Positions 28,911 through 36,871 of a DNA stretch of 37,498 nt are shown piece after piece. Position 1 is the first letter of the stretch; each line of letters opens with the position of its first letter. Under the pieces are notes generated by a model. It made no database searches. It was not told the origin of the DNA and saw only the letters and a list, made by a program, of their open reading frames with translations. Source of the DNA: Lachnospiraceae bacterium (GTDB lineage: Bacteria; Bacillota; Clostridia; Lachnospirales; Lachnospiraceae); the NCBI GenBank assembly GCA_017555455.1, contig JAFZGJ010000096.1, positions 1 to 37,498 of the forward strand. Reading direction: 5' to 3'. The position numbers and the translations under genes were made by a program.

Positions 28911-30524
28911 ATGAAATTAAACAGTGTAGATTTAGCAAACAAAGCTCTTTGGGAAGAGAAGGGTTATATTCTCCCCAAATATGACAGAGATGTTGTAATG
29001 GCAGCTACAAAAGAAAATCCTTTCTGGATTCACTTTGGTGGTGGTAACATTTTTAGAGCATTTCAGGCAAATGTAGTTCAGAACTTATTAAATGACGGAA
29101 GCCTTGACAGAGGTCTTGTTGTAGCAGAAGGTTTTGACTATGAAATTATTGAAAAAATGTATCGTCCAAATGATGACTATACATTATTAGTTACTTTAAA
29201 AGCAAACGGAAGCGTAGAAAAAACTGTAGTTGGAAGTATCATGGAATCTTGTATTCTTGATTCTGAAAATGATAAAGAATTCGGAAGACTTCGTGAAATT
29301 TTCGAAAAAGATTCTTTACAGATGGCATCCTTCACTATTACAGAAAAAGGATATTCTCTTGTAACAGGAAAAGGTGATCTTCTTCCGGCAGTAGAAGCTG
29401 ACTTCGTAGCAGGTCCTGAAAAACCGGCTAGTTACATCGGAAAAGTAGCTTCTCTTTTATACACACGTTATTTAGCAGGACAGAAACCAATCGCTATGGT
29501 AAGTATGGACAACTGTTCTCATAACGGAGATAAATTATATGCAGCAGTAGTTGCTTTCGCAGAGAAATGGGCAGCAAACGGAAAAGCAGAAGCTGGTTTC
29601 GTAGATTATATCAACGACAAATCCAAAGTTTCTTTCCCATGGTCCATGATTGATAAAATCACACCAAGACCGGATGCAAGCGTAGAACAGATTTTAAGAG
29701 AAGATGGATTAGAAGGCTTAGATCCTGTAATCACATCTAAAAACACATACGTTGCACCGTTCGTTAACGCAGAAGAATGTGAATACCTTGTAATTGAAGA
29801 TGCATTCCCTAACGGACGTCATGAAGCATTAGCAAAAGGCGGTTTAATGTTCACAGAACGTGAAACCGTAGATAAAGTAGAAAAAATGAAAGTTTGTACA
29901 TGTTTAAACCCACTTCATACTACTTTAGCTGTATACGGATGCCTCTTAGGTTATGATTTAATTTCTGAGGAAATGAAAGATGCAGAACTTAAGAAAATGG
30001 TAGAAGTAATCGGATACAAAGAAGGACTTCCTGTAGTTATTAACCCGGGTATCCTTGATCCAAAAGAATTTATCGATACTGTTCTTACAGTTCGTATTCC
30101 TAATCCATTTATGCCTGATACACCACAGCGTATTGCAACAGACACATCCCAGAAACTTGCAATCCGTTTTGGTGAAACAATCAAAGCATATGCTGCTGAT
30201 CCGGAATTAAACGTAGCAGACCTTAAATTAATTCCATTGGTATTTGCCGGATGGTTAAGATATTTAATGGCAGTGGATGATGAAGGAAATGCATTTGAAT
30301 TAAGTCCTGATCCACTTCTTGATACAGTATGTCCATACGTAGCAGGCTTCAAATTAGGAGAAGCAGCTGATGTAGAAGCAGCATTAAAACCTGTATTAGA
30401 AAAGAAAGAAATCTTTGGTGTTAACCTTTATGAAGTAGGTTTAGCAGAAACTGTAATCACATACTTTACAGAATTAATTGCCGGACCTGGTGCAGTAAGA
30501 GCAACATTGAAGAAATATGTGTAA
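28911..30524 (+). CDS. uxuB: D-fructuronate reductase / mannitol dehydrogenase family
   Basis: A 537-residue NAD-dependent enzyme of the long-chain mannitol dehydrogenase family. Here it most likely interconverts D-fructuronate and D-mannonate, because it is paired with uxuA. The dinucleotide-binding N-terminus contains WIHFGGGNIFRAF, a middle segment has MVSMDNCSHNGDKL, and VCTCLNPLHTTLAVYGCLLG contains the lysine/asparagine-rich catalytic region typical of the family. Codon use (many AAA, CGT, GCT and CTT codons) suggests high expression. The strong ribosome site AAAGGAG lies about nine bases upstream. A tagaturonate or mannitol role is possible on family grounds but does not fit the context as well. 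Confidence 0.9.
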   Translation: MKLNSVDLANKALWEEKGYILPKYDRDVVMAATKENPFWIHFGGGNIFRAFQANVVQNLLNDGSLDRGLVVAEGFDYEIIEKMYRPNDDYTLLVTLKANGSVEKTVVGSIMESCILDSENDKEFGRLREIFEKDSLQMASFTITEKGYSLVTGKGDLLPAVEADFVAGPEKPASYIGKVASLLYTRYLAGQKPIAMVSMDNCSHNGDKLYAAVVAFAEKWAANGKAEAGFVDYINDKSKVSFPWSMIDKITPRPDASVEQILREDGLEGLDPVITSKNTYVAPFVNAEECEYLVIEDAFPNGRHEALAKGGLMFTERETVDKVEKMKVCTCLNPLHTTLAVYGCLLGYDLISEEMKDAELKKMVEVIGYKEGLPVVINPGILDPKEFIDTVLTVRIPNPFMPDTPQRIATDTSQKLAIRFGETIKAYAADPELNVADLKLIPLVFAGWLRYLMAVDDEGNAFELSPDPLLDTVCPYVAGFKLGEAADVEAALKPVLEKKEIFGVNLYEVGLAETVITYFTELIAGPGAVRATLKKYV

Positions 30525-30657
30525 CTTCGAAGCCAAGCGAAGATAATAAAAAGCGAGATGAGCATTTATGTTCATCTCGTTTTCTTATTATCTTCATTTG
30601 GCGAGAAGCCATCAGCGAGGAAATCCGAAGGATTTTCGAGCCTGGCTTCGAAGTTAC
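30521..30657. repeat. Cloverleaf-like foldback between uxuB and the AraC regulator
   Basis: Perfect 15-base arms GTAACTTCGAAGCCA (30521-30535) and TGGCTTCGAAGTTAC (30643-30657) enclose three further hairpins: a long one at 30539-30595, a small TGGC/GCCA one at 30599-30611, and an eight-pair one at 30619-30637 (core AAATCC/GGATTT). The left arm begins on the last base before the uxuB stop codon. The right arm ends two bases from the complement of the AraC-gene stop. It is not a tRNA: no anticodon or T-loop pattern fits. Function unknown. Confidence 0.78.
30539..30595 (+). terminator. Long hairpin, probable uxuB terminator
   Basis: GAAGATAATAA (30539-30549) pairs with TTATTATCTTC (30585-30595). 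Continuing inward, CGAGATGA (30554-30561) pairs with TCATCTCG (30572-30579), joined by A-T and one G-T pairs with a single bulged C. The stem is about 23 pairs. The T-stretch lies inside the stem and not after it, so it is an unusual terminator. Confidence 0.5.
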
Positions 30658-30659
30658 TC

Positions 30660-31901
30660 CTAAAACGGATTAGAAATCCTGTCTCTATATTCCTTTGGAG
30701 TAATTCCGATAATTTTTTTGAAGGTTTTGGTAAAATAATTCACATCCGGGATTCCACTGTATTGGGCAATCATCTGAATCTGCAAACTGGAAGAATTGAG
30801 AAGAAATACAGCGTGTTCAATCCGTTTTTGGTTTACATATTCCGTTAAAGTGGAACCGGTCTCTTTTTTAAATAAAGTAGAAAGATAACTCGGATTAACA
30901 TTTAGCTGGGTAGCCAGATTTTTCAGCCCTAAATCTGCTGTCAGGTCATAATCAATCTGAGTCAGTACTTTACGGATCAGCAAAGAATACCCCTTCATGG
31001 AATGGTTTTTAACTAATAAACAATATTTACGAACCATTTCCTTCATCAAGGCAGATCCTGCGGCGGTAGAGGTAGTAGCTTCAATTTTGTGGGCATAAGC
31101 CGAAGAAAGCTTGTCAATGTGGAAAGGAGGTACATCTCCGTTTCGTACAGCCACACGAAGCAAGGTGTTTAAAATAATTAAATAATTCTTGGTATTTCGC
31201 AGTGCGTTGGTAGAGCGGGATTCAAACTGATATTTGGTCAGAGTGGCAAATAATAATTCAGCTTTGGGAATCTGTCCCGTGGATACTGCCTGTATTAATT
31301 GACGTTCGGTATCGTAACGTTCCTCTACATAAAGGATATCGGAGATGGCGTCAATTCCTTCTTTTCCGAAGTGTTTCAGTGCGGAATCAAAATTAATGGG
31401 ATAAAAATCATGAAATTGTTTTGTGGTAAATTTATCCATTCCGCCCCAAATATGGGAACAAAAAGTATAGATAATGGATAAAAGATGAGTTTCATCCGGT
31501 AAATAAGGGGTTTCCTGATAATAAGCTTCTATTTTGGAAAATAGTTCCGGGGAAAACCGATATTTTTCGGATAACTTGGTAATAGTTTGCTTGCTGATGG
31601 GTTCCTGTGTATAGGGACCAATATAAGCCAAAAAGTTATTTCCGGTTTCGTTGGTAAGTAAAAAAACAATGTGATGGCATAAAAAACCATCGTCTATCTG
31701 ATAAACAATATTAGGTTTACATTGGTTTTTAAACTGTTTGTATACATTGATAAGGGAAGCATCTTTGGTAAGAAATTCTCCAATCCAACCCCGTTCCGGC
31801 AGTAACATATCGGGGGTGGTTTCCTCATCAAAAAGGTGAATCGTTAACCGATAAGTCTTTAAAAGTTCCCGTACAAAATTAAGTTCTGCCTGATAATTCA
31901 T
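30660..31901 (-). CDS. AraC-family transcriptional regulator of the hexuronate cluster
   Basis: A 413-residue protein. The last 100 residues form an AraC-type double helix-turn-helix, with the first around LKNLATQLNVNPSYLSTLFK and the second around IQMIAQYSGIPDVNYFTKTF, followed by the signature GITPKEYRDR. The first 300 residues are an uncharacterised sensor region with no membrane helix and no recognised cupin motif. Its N-terminal part (about 1-140) contains LLPERGWIGEFL and AYIGPYTQEP. This layout is common in Lachnospiraceae sugar operons. It probably controls uxuA, uxuB and the symporter in response to a hexuronate, which is inferred from position only. Confidence 0.88.
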   Translation of the reverse strand: MNYQAELNFVRELLKTYRLTIHLFDEETTPDMLLPERGWIGEFLTKDASLINVYKQFKNQCKPNIVYQIDDGFLCHHIVFLLTNETGNNFLAYIGPYTQEPISKQTITKLSEKYRFSPELFSKIEAYYQETPYLPDETHLLSIIYTFCSHIWGGMDKFTTKQFHDFYPINFDSALKHFGKEGIDAISDILYVEERYDTERQLIQAVSTGQIPKAELLFATLTKYQFESRSTNALRNTKNYLIILNTLLRVAVRNGDVPPFHIDKLSSAYAHKIEATTSTAAGSALMKEMVRKYCLLVKNHSMKGYSLLIRKVLTQIDYDLTADLGLKNLATQLNVNPSYLSTLFKKETGSTLTEYVNQKRIEHAVFLLNSSSLQIQMIAQYSGIPDVNYFTKTFKKIIGITPKEYRDRISNPF

Positions 31902-31935
31902 AATGTTACCTCTGAAAATCGTATTACTTTTTACT

Positions 31936-31964
31936 ATTATCGTATAATTTTTAGCTTAATGCAA
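31936..31964 (-). promoter_or_regulatory. Candidate promoter of the AraC-family gene
   Basis: On the minus strand TTGCAT (31964-31959) and GATAAT (31941-31936) are 17 bases apart, about 35 bases from the ATG. Confidence 0.5.
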
Positions 31965-31999
31965 GAGGAAATTAAAAATATACTAAAATTTCTAAAAAT

Positions 32000-32028
32000 T
32001 TTACGTATAAATAATAAAGAATTATGAT
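32000..32028 (+). promoter_or_regulatory. Candidate promoter of the symporter gene
   Basis: TTTACG at 32000-32005 and TATGAT at 32023-32028 are 17 bases apart. The leader of about 90 bases contains three copies of ACTTGA (32040, 32073 and 32091) and an AGTGC/GCACT inverted pair, possible regulator sites. Confidence 0.5.
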
Positions 32029-32122
32029 AATATATAAAAACTTGAGAAATAGTGCGGATGAAAAAATAAAGCACTTGAGTCCACAAAAGAACTTGAAGTA
32101 AGAAAAACCTAGGAGGGAAAAA

Positions 32123-33511
32123 ATGAGCAACAAAAATGTAAAGCCTTTTGGCGCAAAAGACAAGTTTGGGTATATGTTCGGTGACTTCGGTAACGATTTT
32201 ACATTTATCCTTGCAAGTATGATTATGATGAAATTCTACACTGACGTAATGGGCGTTAGTGCAGCTTTAGTAGGTACCCTGATGATGGTAGCACGTTTTG
32301 TAGATGCTTTTACAGACGTAACTATGGGTCAGATTGTAGACCGTAGCAAGCCAACAGCAGCAGGTAAATTTAAACCTTGGTTATTAAGAATCTGTGGTCC
32401 TGTAGCAGTAGCTTCTTTCTTAATTTACGGAAGCTGGTTCGCTAACATGGGTATGACATTTAAAATTGCTTATATGTTCATTACATATATTCTTTGGGGT
32501 AGTGTATTCTACACAGCAGTTAACATTCCTTACGGTTCCATGGCATCTGCTATTTCCGCAGATCCGGAAGAAAGAGCTTCTCTTTCTACATTCAGAACCA
32601 TGGGTGGTGCGTTAGCTGGTCTTTGCATCGGTGTTATTTTACCACTTCTTATCTACGATAAAGTAGGTGATGTTCAGGTTATGAACGGAACTAAAGTTAC
32701 TGTTGCGGCAGGTGTATGTTCTGTAGGAGCTATCCTTTGTTACATTCTTTGCTACAACATGTGTACAGAACGTGTTAAATTAGAAGCAAAAACAGAAAAA
32801 TTCGACCTTGGTGCTTTACTTAAAGGTCTTGTAACAAACAAAGCTTTAATCGGTATCGTATTATCTTCTATCTGTATGTTATTAGTACAGTTAACAGCTT
32901 CTACATTACAGGGTTATGTATATCCTGACTACTTTGGAAACGTTGCTGCTCAGTCTGTAGCTGGTTTAGCGGCTATGATTCCTACATTCCTCTTAGCTGC
33001 ATTTATCGGTAAATTACAGGCTAAATTCGGTAGAAAAGAATTAAGTATCGCAGGTGGTATTTGGGGAGCAATTATCTTCATCGTAATGTACTTCATGCAT
33101 ACAACTAATGCTTGGGTATTTGCAGGTATGTACACACTTGGTTACTGTGGTCTTTCTATCGGTCAGTTAATTTGCTGGGCTATGATTACAGACGTTATTG
33201 ACGATACAGAAGTTCAGACAGGTTCCCGTTCTGACGGTGAAATCTACTCCATTTACTCTTTTGCTAGAAAGATGGGACAGGCAGCTTCTTCAGGTGTTGC
33301 TGGTGCTCTTCTTACAGCAATTGGATATGTATCCGGTTCTGCAGTTGGTCAGACAGAAGCTGTTAAAGAAGGTATCTATACATTATCTTGTTTAGTACCT
33401 GGTATCGGATTCCTTGTATTAGCAGCAATTACTTTCTTCTTCTACCCATTAAGCAAAAAACGTGTAGATGAAAACGTTAAAGTTCTTGCAGCAAAACGTG
33501 CAGGTAAATAA
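32123..33511 (+). CDS. GPH-family glycoside/hexuronide:cation symporter
   Basis: A 462-residue protein with twelve predicted membrane helices, of the GPH group of the major facilitator superfamily (UidB, MelB, XynB relatives). The hallmark loop after the second helix reads VDAFTDVTMGQIVDRS, followed by KFKPWLL. A matching loop between later helices is TDVIDDTEVQTGSRSDG. It probably imports glucuronides or free hexuronates with Na+ or H+, feeding UxuB and UxuA. Codon use is that of a highly expressed gene. Ribosome site AGGAGGG lies nine bases upstream. Substrate is inferred from neighbours. Confidence 0.9.
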   Translation: MSNKNVKPFGAKDKFGYMFGDFGNDFTFILASMIMMKFYTDVMGVSAALVGTLMMVARFVDAFTDVTMGQIVDRSKPTAAGKFKPWLLRICGPVAVASFLIYGSWFANMGMTFKIAYMFITYILWGSVFYTAVNIPYGSMASAISADPEERASLSTFRTMGGALAGLCIGVILPLLIYDKVGDVQVMNGTKVTVAAGVCSVGAILCYILCYNMCTERVKLEAKTEKFDLGALLKGLVTNKALIGIVLSSICMLLVQLTASTLQGYVYPDYFGNVAAQSVAGLAAMIPTFLLAAFIGKLQAKFGRKELSIAGGIWGAIIFIVMYFMHTTNAWVFAGMYTLGYCGLSIGQLICWAMITDVIDDTEVQTGSRSDGEIYSIYSFARKMGQAASSGVAGALLTAIGYVSGSAVGQTEAVKEGIYTLSCLVPGIGFLVLAAITFFFYPLSKKRVDENVKVLAAKRAGK

Positions 33512-33552
33512 TTAATATAAAAAGAAAACCTAATACTACTTTTATAGCTGAT

Positions 33553-33597
33553 ACAAAAAGCGTCGGAATGACTGGGGGGTTATTCCGACGCTTTTGT
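33553..33597 (+). terminator. Terminator after the symporter gene
   Basis: ACAAAAAGCGTCGGAAT (33553-33569) and ATTCCGACGCTTTTGT (33582-33597) form a long, almost perfect stem around a 12-base loop containing GGGGGG. It ends in TTTTGTCTTT. Confidence 0.88.
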
Positions 33598-33725
33598 CTT
33601 TAAAAAACAAAATTTGGTTAAGGTATAAAAAATCTCCAATTACAGATACTATTTCCAGCAAAAAGAAAACTATTGAATGTATTACATTTGATAAGAACAT
33701 TAAGGTAAATGGAGGGATTTTATAT

Positions 33726-34271
33726 ATGAGAGCAACAGGTATTGTACGTCGCATAGATGATTTAGGCAGAGTGGTAATTCCAAAAGAAATCAGAAGAACG
33801 TTGCGTATCAGGGAATCGGAACCTTTGGAAATTTTCACAGGAAAAGAAGGAGAGATTGTTTTGAAAAAATATTCTCCTATCAGTGAGATGACAGACTTTG
33901 CCAAACAATATGTGGAAAGCTTAAGTCAGGTATCGGGAAGAGTTGCCATTGTAGCGGATCGGGATCAGTTTATTGCAGTTGCCGGTGGGATGAAAACCAT
34001 GATGGGAAAAGAAATCAGTAAAGAATTGGAAAATAGGATGGAAAAAAGAGATACCTTTATTGCGACCAAAGGTGACAGAAGTTTTATTCCTGTGATGGAA
34101 GAAATGTCGGAGGAAATTATTTACGAAGCTGTCTGTCCAATTTTGAGTGAAGGTGATATGATAGGTGCAGTGCTCTTACTTGAAACGGATAATAAGCGTA
34201 AAATGAATGAAGGGGACTTGAAGTTGATTCAAGCGGCAGCAGGATTTCTTGGAAAACAGATGGAACAGTAG
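33726..34271 (+). CDS. spoVT: Stage V sporulation protein T (AbrB-type regulator)
   Basis: A 181-residue transcription factor of late forespore gene expression. The N-terminal swapped-hairpin AbrB DNA-binding domain reads MRATGIVRRIDDLGRVVIPK and continues to about residue 50. The C-terminal GAF-like domain covers about 55-181. An upstream TTG at 33594 would add 44 residues but would start inside the preceding terminator. The ATG at 33726 has GGAGG 11 bases upstream and gives the family's normal length. A TGAATG...CATT pair with an 18-base gap upstream (33674 and 33698) is a poor match to a SigG-type promoter. Its presence argues that the organism forms spores. Confidence 0.94.
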   Translation: MRATGIVRRIDDLGRVVIPKEIRRTLRIRESEPLEIFTGKEGEIVLKKYSPISEMTDFAKQYVESLSQVSGRVAIVADRDQFIAVAGGMKTMMGKEISKELENRMEKRDTFIATKGDRSFIPVMEEMSEEIIYEAVCPILSEGDMIGAVLLLETDNKRKMNEGDLKLIQAAAGFLGKQMEQ

Positions 34272-34334
34272 CAGATAGGCACTGTATATGTTATATTTGA
34301 AGTAAGAACTATAAAAACAGATAATGGAGTGAAC

Positions 34335-35885
34335 ATGGTACAAAAGATATGGAATCAGATTCTGGAAAATGTGGATGTAAGACAGAATCTTAGTAAGTTG
34401 AGAGAAAGCATAAAGGATAATAAAAATAAAGAAGCATGTAAAAAAATAGCACAGGAAAATGAATTGGTTTTAGAGAATTTATTGCAATCTGAGGATGCTA
34501 AAACCAGAAAAAATACCGTACTCTTAATAGGGGATTTACAGCTTTCTTCCATGCAGATGTGTTTGTGGAGAGCCTATGAAAAGGAAGAAACCCTGTTTGT
34601 CAGAAGTTCTTATTTGATTGCTATGCAAAAAATGGATATGACAGCTTTGTTAAAACCAATGAAAGCAAAATGGCAGATGCTGTCTGAAACAGAAGTGGAA
34701 GAAATCAATAAGAAGCATATCCGTGAAGAGATGCAGGAACTTCGGAAATTGATACTTTCCATAGAAGGTATCAAAAAGCATAAGTTTATAGGGTGGCAAA
34801 AAGAAAGCGAGATTATACTTTTGGCTAACCGTCGTCATTTGGAGACGGTTTTAGCAGAAATAAAACAGCTTCCCGATGTATCTACTTCAGATGCTAAATT
34901 ATTAAATGCAGGAATCCGTTTAAAAACAGTTGCCTTGGAACAGTTGATGGAAGTACGTACATGGCAGGAAATGTTGTTTTTGGTACCGGGAATGAAAACC
35001 TGTGAAAAAGATCCTCTGAAAGCAGCTGAGACTATTGTTTCCTCTAAGTTGGTAGAATTTTTAAAAGAAAGACATAAAGGAGAGGCGCCTTTCTATTTCC
35101 GTGTGGAAGTGAAAATGCAGACCGCATCAGTTACAAATAGTAAGAAAAATGATTCGAAAAGCGAACAGGAAAAAGGAAGTTTAGAAGAAAAAATAAAGTT
35201 TGTTAAGAAATTTGTTGCTGCCTTAGAGGAAAAAAGTAAGGGTAAATTCATTAATACTACATCGGACTATGAGTTTGAAATTCGAATGGTAGAAAATAAA
35301 GATGGCAAGTTTAATGTAATGGTAAAATTATTTACTATGGAGGATTCCCGTTTTGATTACAGAAAGGAAGTTGTATCTTCCAGTATCCGTCCGGTAAATG
35401 CAGCACTTTTAGTGCAGCTTGCCAAGGAATACATGGTGGAGGAAGCCAGAGTTCTTGATCCATTCTGCGGTGTTGGAACTATGCTCATAGAGCGTCAAAA
35501 GAAGATCGGTGCAGCTACCTCTTACGGTTTGGATATTTTTGAAGAGGCAGTAGAAAAAGCCAGAAGAAATACGGAAAATGCCGGGCAGATAATTCACTAT
35601 GTAAACAGAGATTCTTTTACTTTTACCCATGAGTATTTGTTTGATGAAATTTTTACTAATATGCCCTTTGTTCAGGGAAGAAAGACGCCTTTGGAAATCT
35701 ATGAGATTTATGAAAAGTTTTTTGAAACTGCAAGAAAACTTGTAAAGCAAGAGGGAATCATCGTAATTTATACCCATGATAAAACATACGTCGACAAACT
35801 ATATGTTAAAGCTGGATTTAATGTTTTGAAAAAATGCCAGATAAATGTCAAGGAAGACACCTGGTTGTATGTAATGAAGAAATAA
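34335..35885 (+). CDS. RlmL/TrmN-type methyltransferase with HEAT-like N-terminus
   Basis: A 516-residue protein. Residues about 30-110 read as HEAT-type helical repeats (LENLLQSEDAKTRKNTVLLIGDL, quoted in part, then LFVRSSYLIAMQKM). Residues about 150-345 are a THUMP-like region. The C-terminus is a Rossmann methyltransferase with motif I DPFCGVGT at 375-382, acidic SYGLDIFEEAVEKA, and a catalytic motif reading TNMPF. The usual form is NPP(F/Y), so the first proline is replaced by methionine. Relatives methylate guanosine N2 in rRNA or tRNA. ATG 34335 is preferred to GTG 34329 because GGAG lies five bases upstream. Confidence 0.82.
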   Translation: MVQKIWNQILENVDVRQNLSKLRESIKDNKNKEACKKIAQENELVLENLLQSEDAKTRKNTVLLIGDLQLSSMQMCLWRAYEKEETLFVRSSYLIAMQKMDMTALLKPMKAKWQMLSETEVEEINKKHIREEMQELRKLILSIEGIKKHKFIGWQKESEIILLANRRHLETVLAEIKQLPDVSTSDAKLLNAGIRLKTVALEQLMEVRTWQEMLFLVPGMKTCEKDPLKAAETIVSSKLVEFLKERHKGEAPFYFRVEVKMQTASVTNSKKNDSKSEQEKGSLEEKIKFVKKFVAALEEKSKGKFINTTSDYEFEIRMVENKDGKFNVMVKLFTMEDSRFDYRKEVVSSSIRPVNAALLVQLAKEYMVEEARVLDPFCGVGTMLIERQKKIGAATSYGLDIFEEAVEKARRNTENAGQIIHYVNRDSFTFTHEYLFDEIFTNMPFVQGRKTPLEIYEIYEKFFETARKLVKQEGIIVIYTHDKTYVDKLYVKAGFNVLKKCQINVKEDTWLYVMKK

Positions 35886-35900
35886 ATAGTGGAGTATAAA

Positions 35901-35920
35901 AGGGGCTGGTATCAGCCCCT
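35901..35920. terminator. Terminator between convergent genes
   Basis: AGGGGCTG and CAGCCCCT pair perfectly around GTAT. On the minus strand it is followed by TTTTATA, so it mainly serves the hemolysin III gene. On the plus strand only a weak T-rich tail follows. Confidence 0.85.
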
Positions 35921-35927
35921 GATTTAT

Positions 35928-36599
35928 TTATAAAACATAAAATAAAATACAGATATATTGCATCATGCTTCCGGCTACCACAAACAGGTGGAAAACAGAG
36001 TGCATATAACGGTGTTTTTTTCCGAAACCATATAGCACCGCTCCCACCGTATAGGAAATGCCTCCAAACAACAGCCAAAGAAGTCCGGGAAGGGGAACGG
36101 CTTGGATGGTTGGTTTGATAGCAAGAACTACACACCATCCCATACCGATGTAGCATATCATGGAGAATTTTGCATATTTCTTCAAATCAACAGCAGTAAA
36201 AGTAGCCGCCACCAAAGCACATCCCCAAACCAAGGCCATGATAAGCCAAGCCCACGCAGGTGAAATGGGACGGACTGCACATAACATAACAGGTGTATAG
36301 GTTCCGGCAATTAACAGATAAATAGTACAGTGGTCGATAACCTGTAATACTTTTTTTGCCATTCCTTTCGGTAATCCATGATATACACTGGACATGGTAT
36401 AAAGAAGAATCAGGGATATTCCGTAGATAATACTGCTTATTATTCCGCAGATGTTTTGTTTTGCAATAGAAGCTATAATGCAGGTAAGTAAGGCTACGAT
36501 ACCAAATACAGCTCCCACAGAATGAGATATGGTATTGAACAGCTCTTCTCCTTTGGTATAGTCAGGGAGAACCCTGTCACATAATTTTGTTCTTGTCAT
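35928..36599 (-). CDS. Hemolysin III / PAQR family membrane protein
   Basis: A 223-residue protein with seven predicted membrane helices. The PAQR metal-site residues are visible: S-S-V-Y-H (MSSVYHG) in the second helix, IDH in the third-helix entry, and HSVFHLF near the C-terminus. The name reflects an old haemolysis assay. The family is related to ceramidase-like hydrolases, and its bacterial role (membrane fluidity or lipid hydrolysis) is not settled. Start ATG has CGGAGG about seven bases upstream. It is a single gene ending at a shared terminator. Confidence 0.92.
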   Translation of the reverse strand: MTRTKLCDRVLPDYTKGEELFNTISHSVGAVFGIVALLTCIIASIAKQNICGIISSIIYGISLILLYTMSSVYHGLPKGMAKKVLQVIDHCTIYLLIAGTYTPVMLCAVRPISPAWAWLIMALVWGCALVAATFTAVDLKKYAKFSMICYIGMGWCVVLAIKPTIQAVPLPGLLWLLFGGISYTVGAVLYGFGKKHRYMHSVFHLFVVAGSMMQYICILFYVL

Positions 36600-36663
36600 T
36601 TTGAAACCTCCGATATATAAAGTGAAATATTGATATGTTATTATGTATTACCTGATAGTTGAA

Positions 36664-36693
36664 AGTATAATCATAGACATGTAAAATCTACAA
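36664..36693 (-). promoter_or_regulatory. Candidate hemolysin III promoter
   Basis: On the minus strand TTGTAG (36693-36688) and TATACT (36669-36664) are 18 bases apart, about 65 bases before the ATG. Confidence 0.4.
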
Positions 36694-36758
36694 CCTACCC
36701 TTTAATTCTACTACTCTACTCATGGGAGAGTTTGTTGAATTTGTAGGAATAAGGGGAG

Positions 36759-36786
36759 TTGTTAACTTGACAAAAGATGTTATAAT
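36759..36786 (+). promoter_or_regulatory. Promoter of the XRE-family gene
   Basis: TTGTTA at 36759-36764 and a perfect TATAAT at 36781-36786 are 16 bases apart, with an extended TG. A TTGACA at 36767 is too close to serve as its -35 box. The leader is about 80 bases. Confidence 0.6.
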
Positions 36787-36871
36787 AGAAACAAAGCAGT
36801 TATAAAATTGCAGGTGTAATGAAAAAAGAGTGTGAGATACAATGATAGTATTTGAATAAAAAGAGGTAACA

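Noticed and set aside
30521-30657. tRNA or tmRNA suggested by the cloverleaf shape
   Set aside because: The 15-bp closing stem is too long, there is no T-loop or CCA-like end, and the arm sizes do not fit.
30558-30848. 96-residue plus-strand frame starting in the foldback
   Set aside because: It lies inside the cloverleaf structure and then antisense to the AraC helix-turn-helix region, and its start has no ribosome site.
33594-33725. N-terminal extension of SpoVT from TTG 33594
   Set aside because: The start would fall in the preceding terminator, and the ATG at 33726 gives the family's N-terminus and length.
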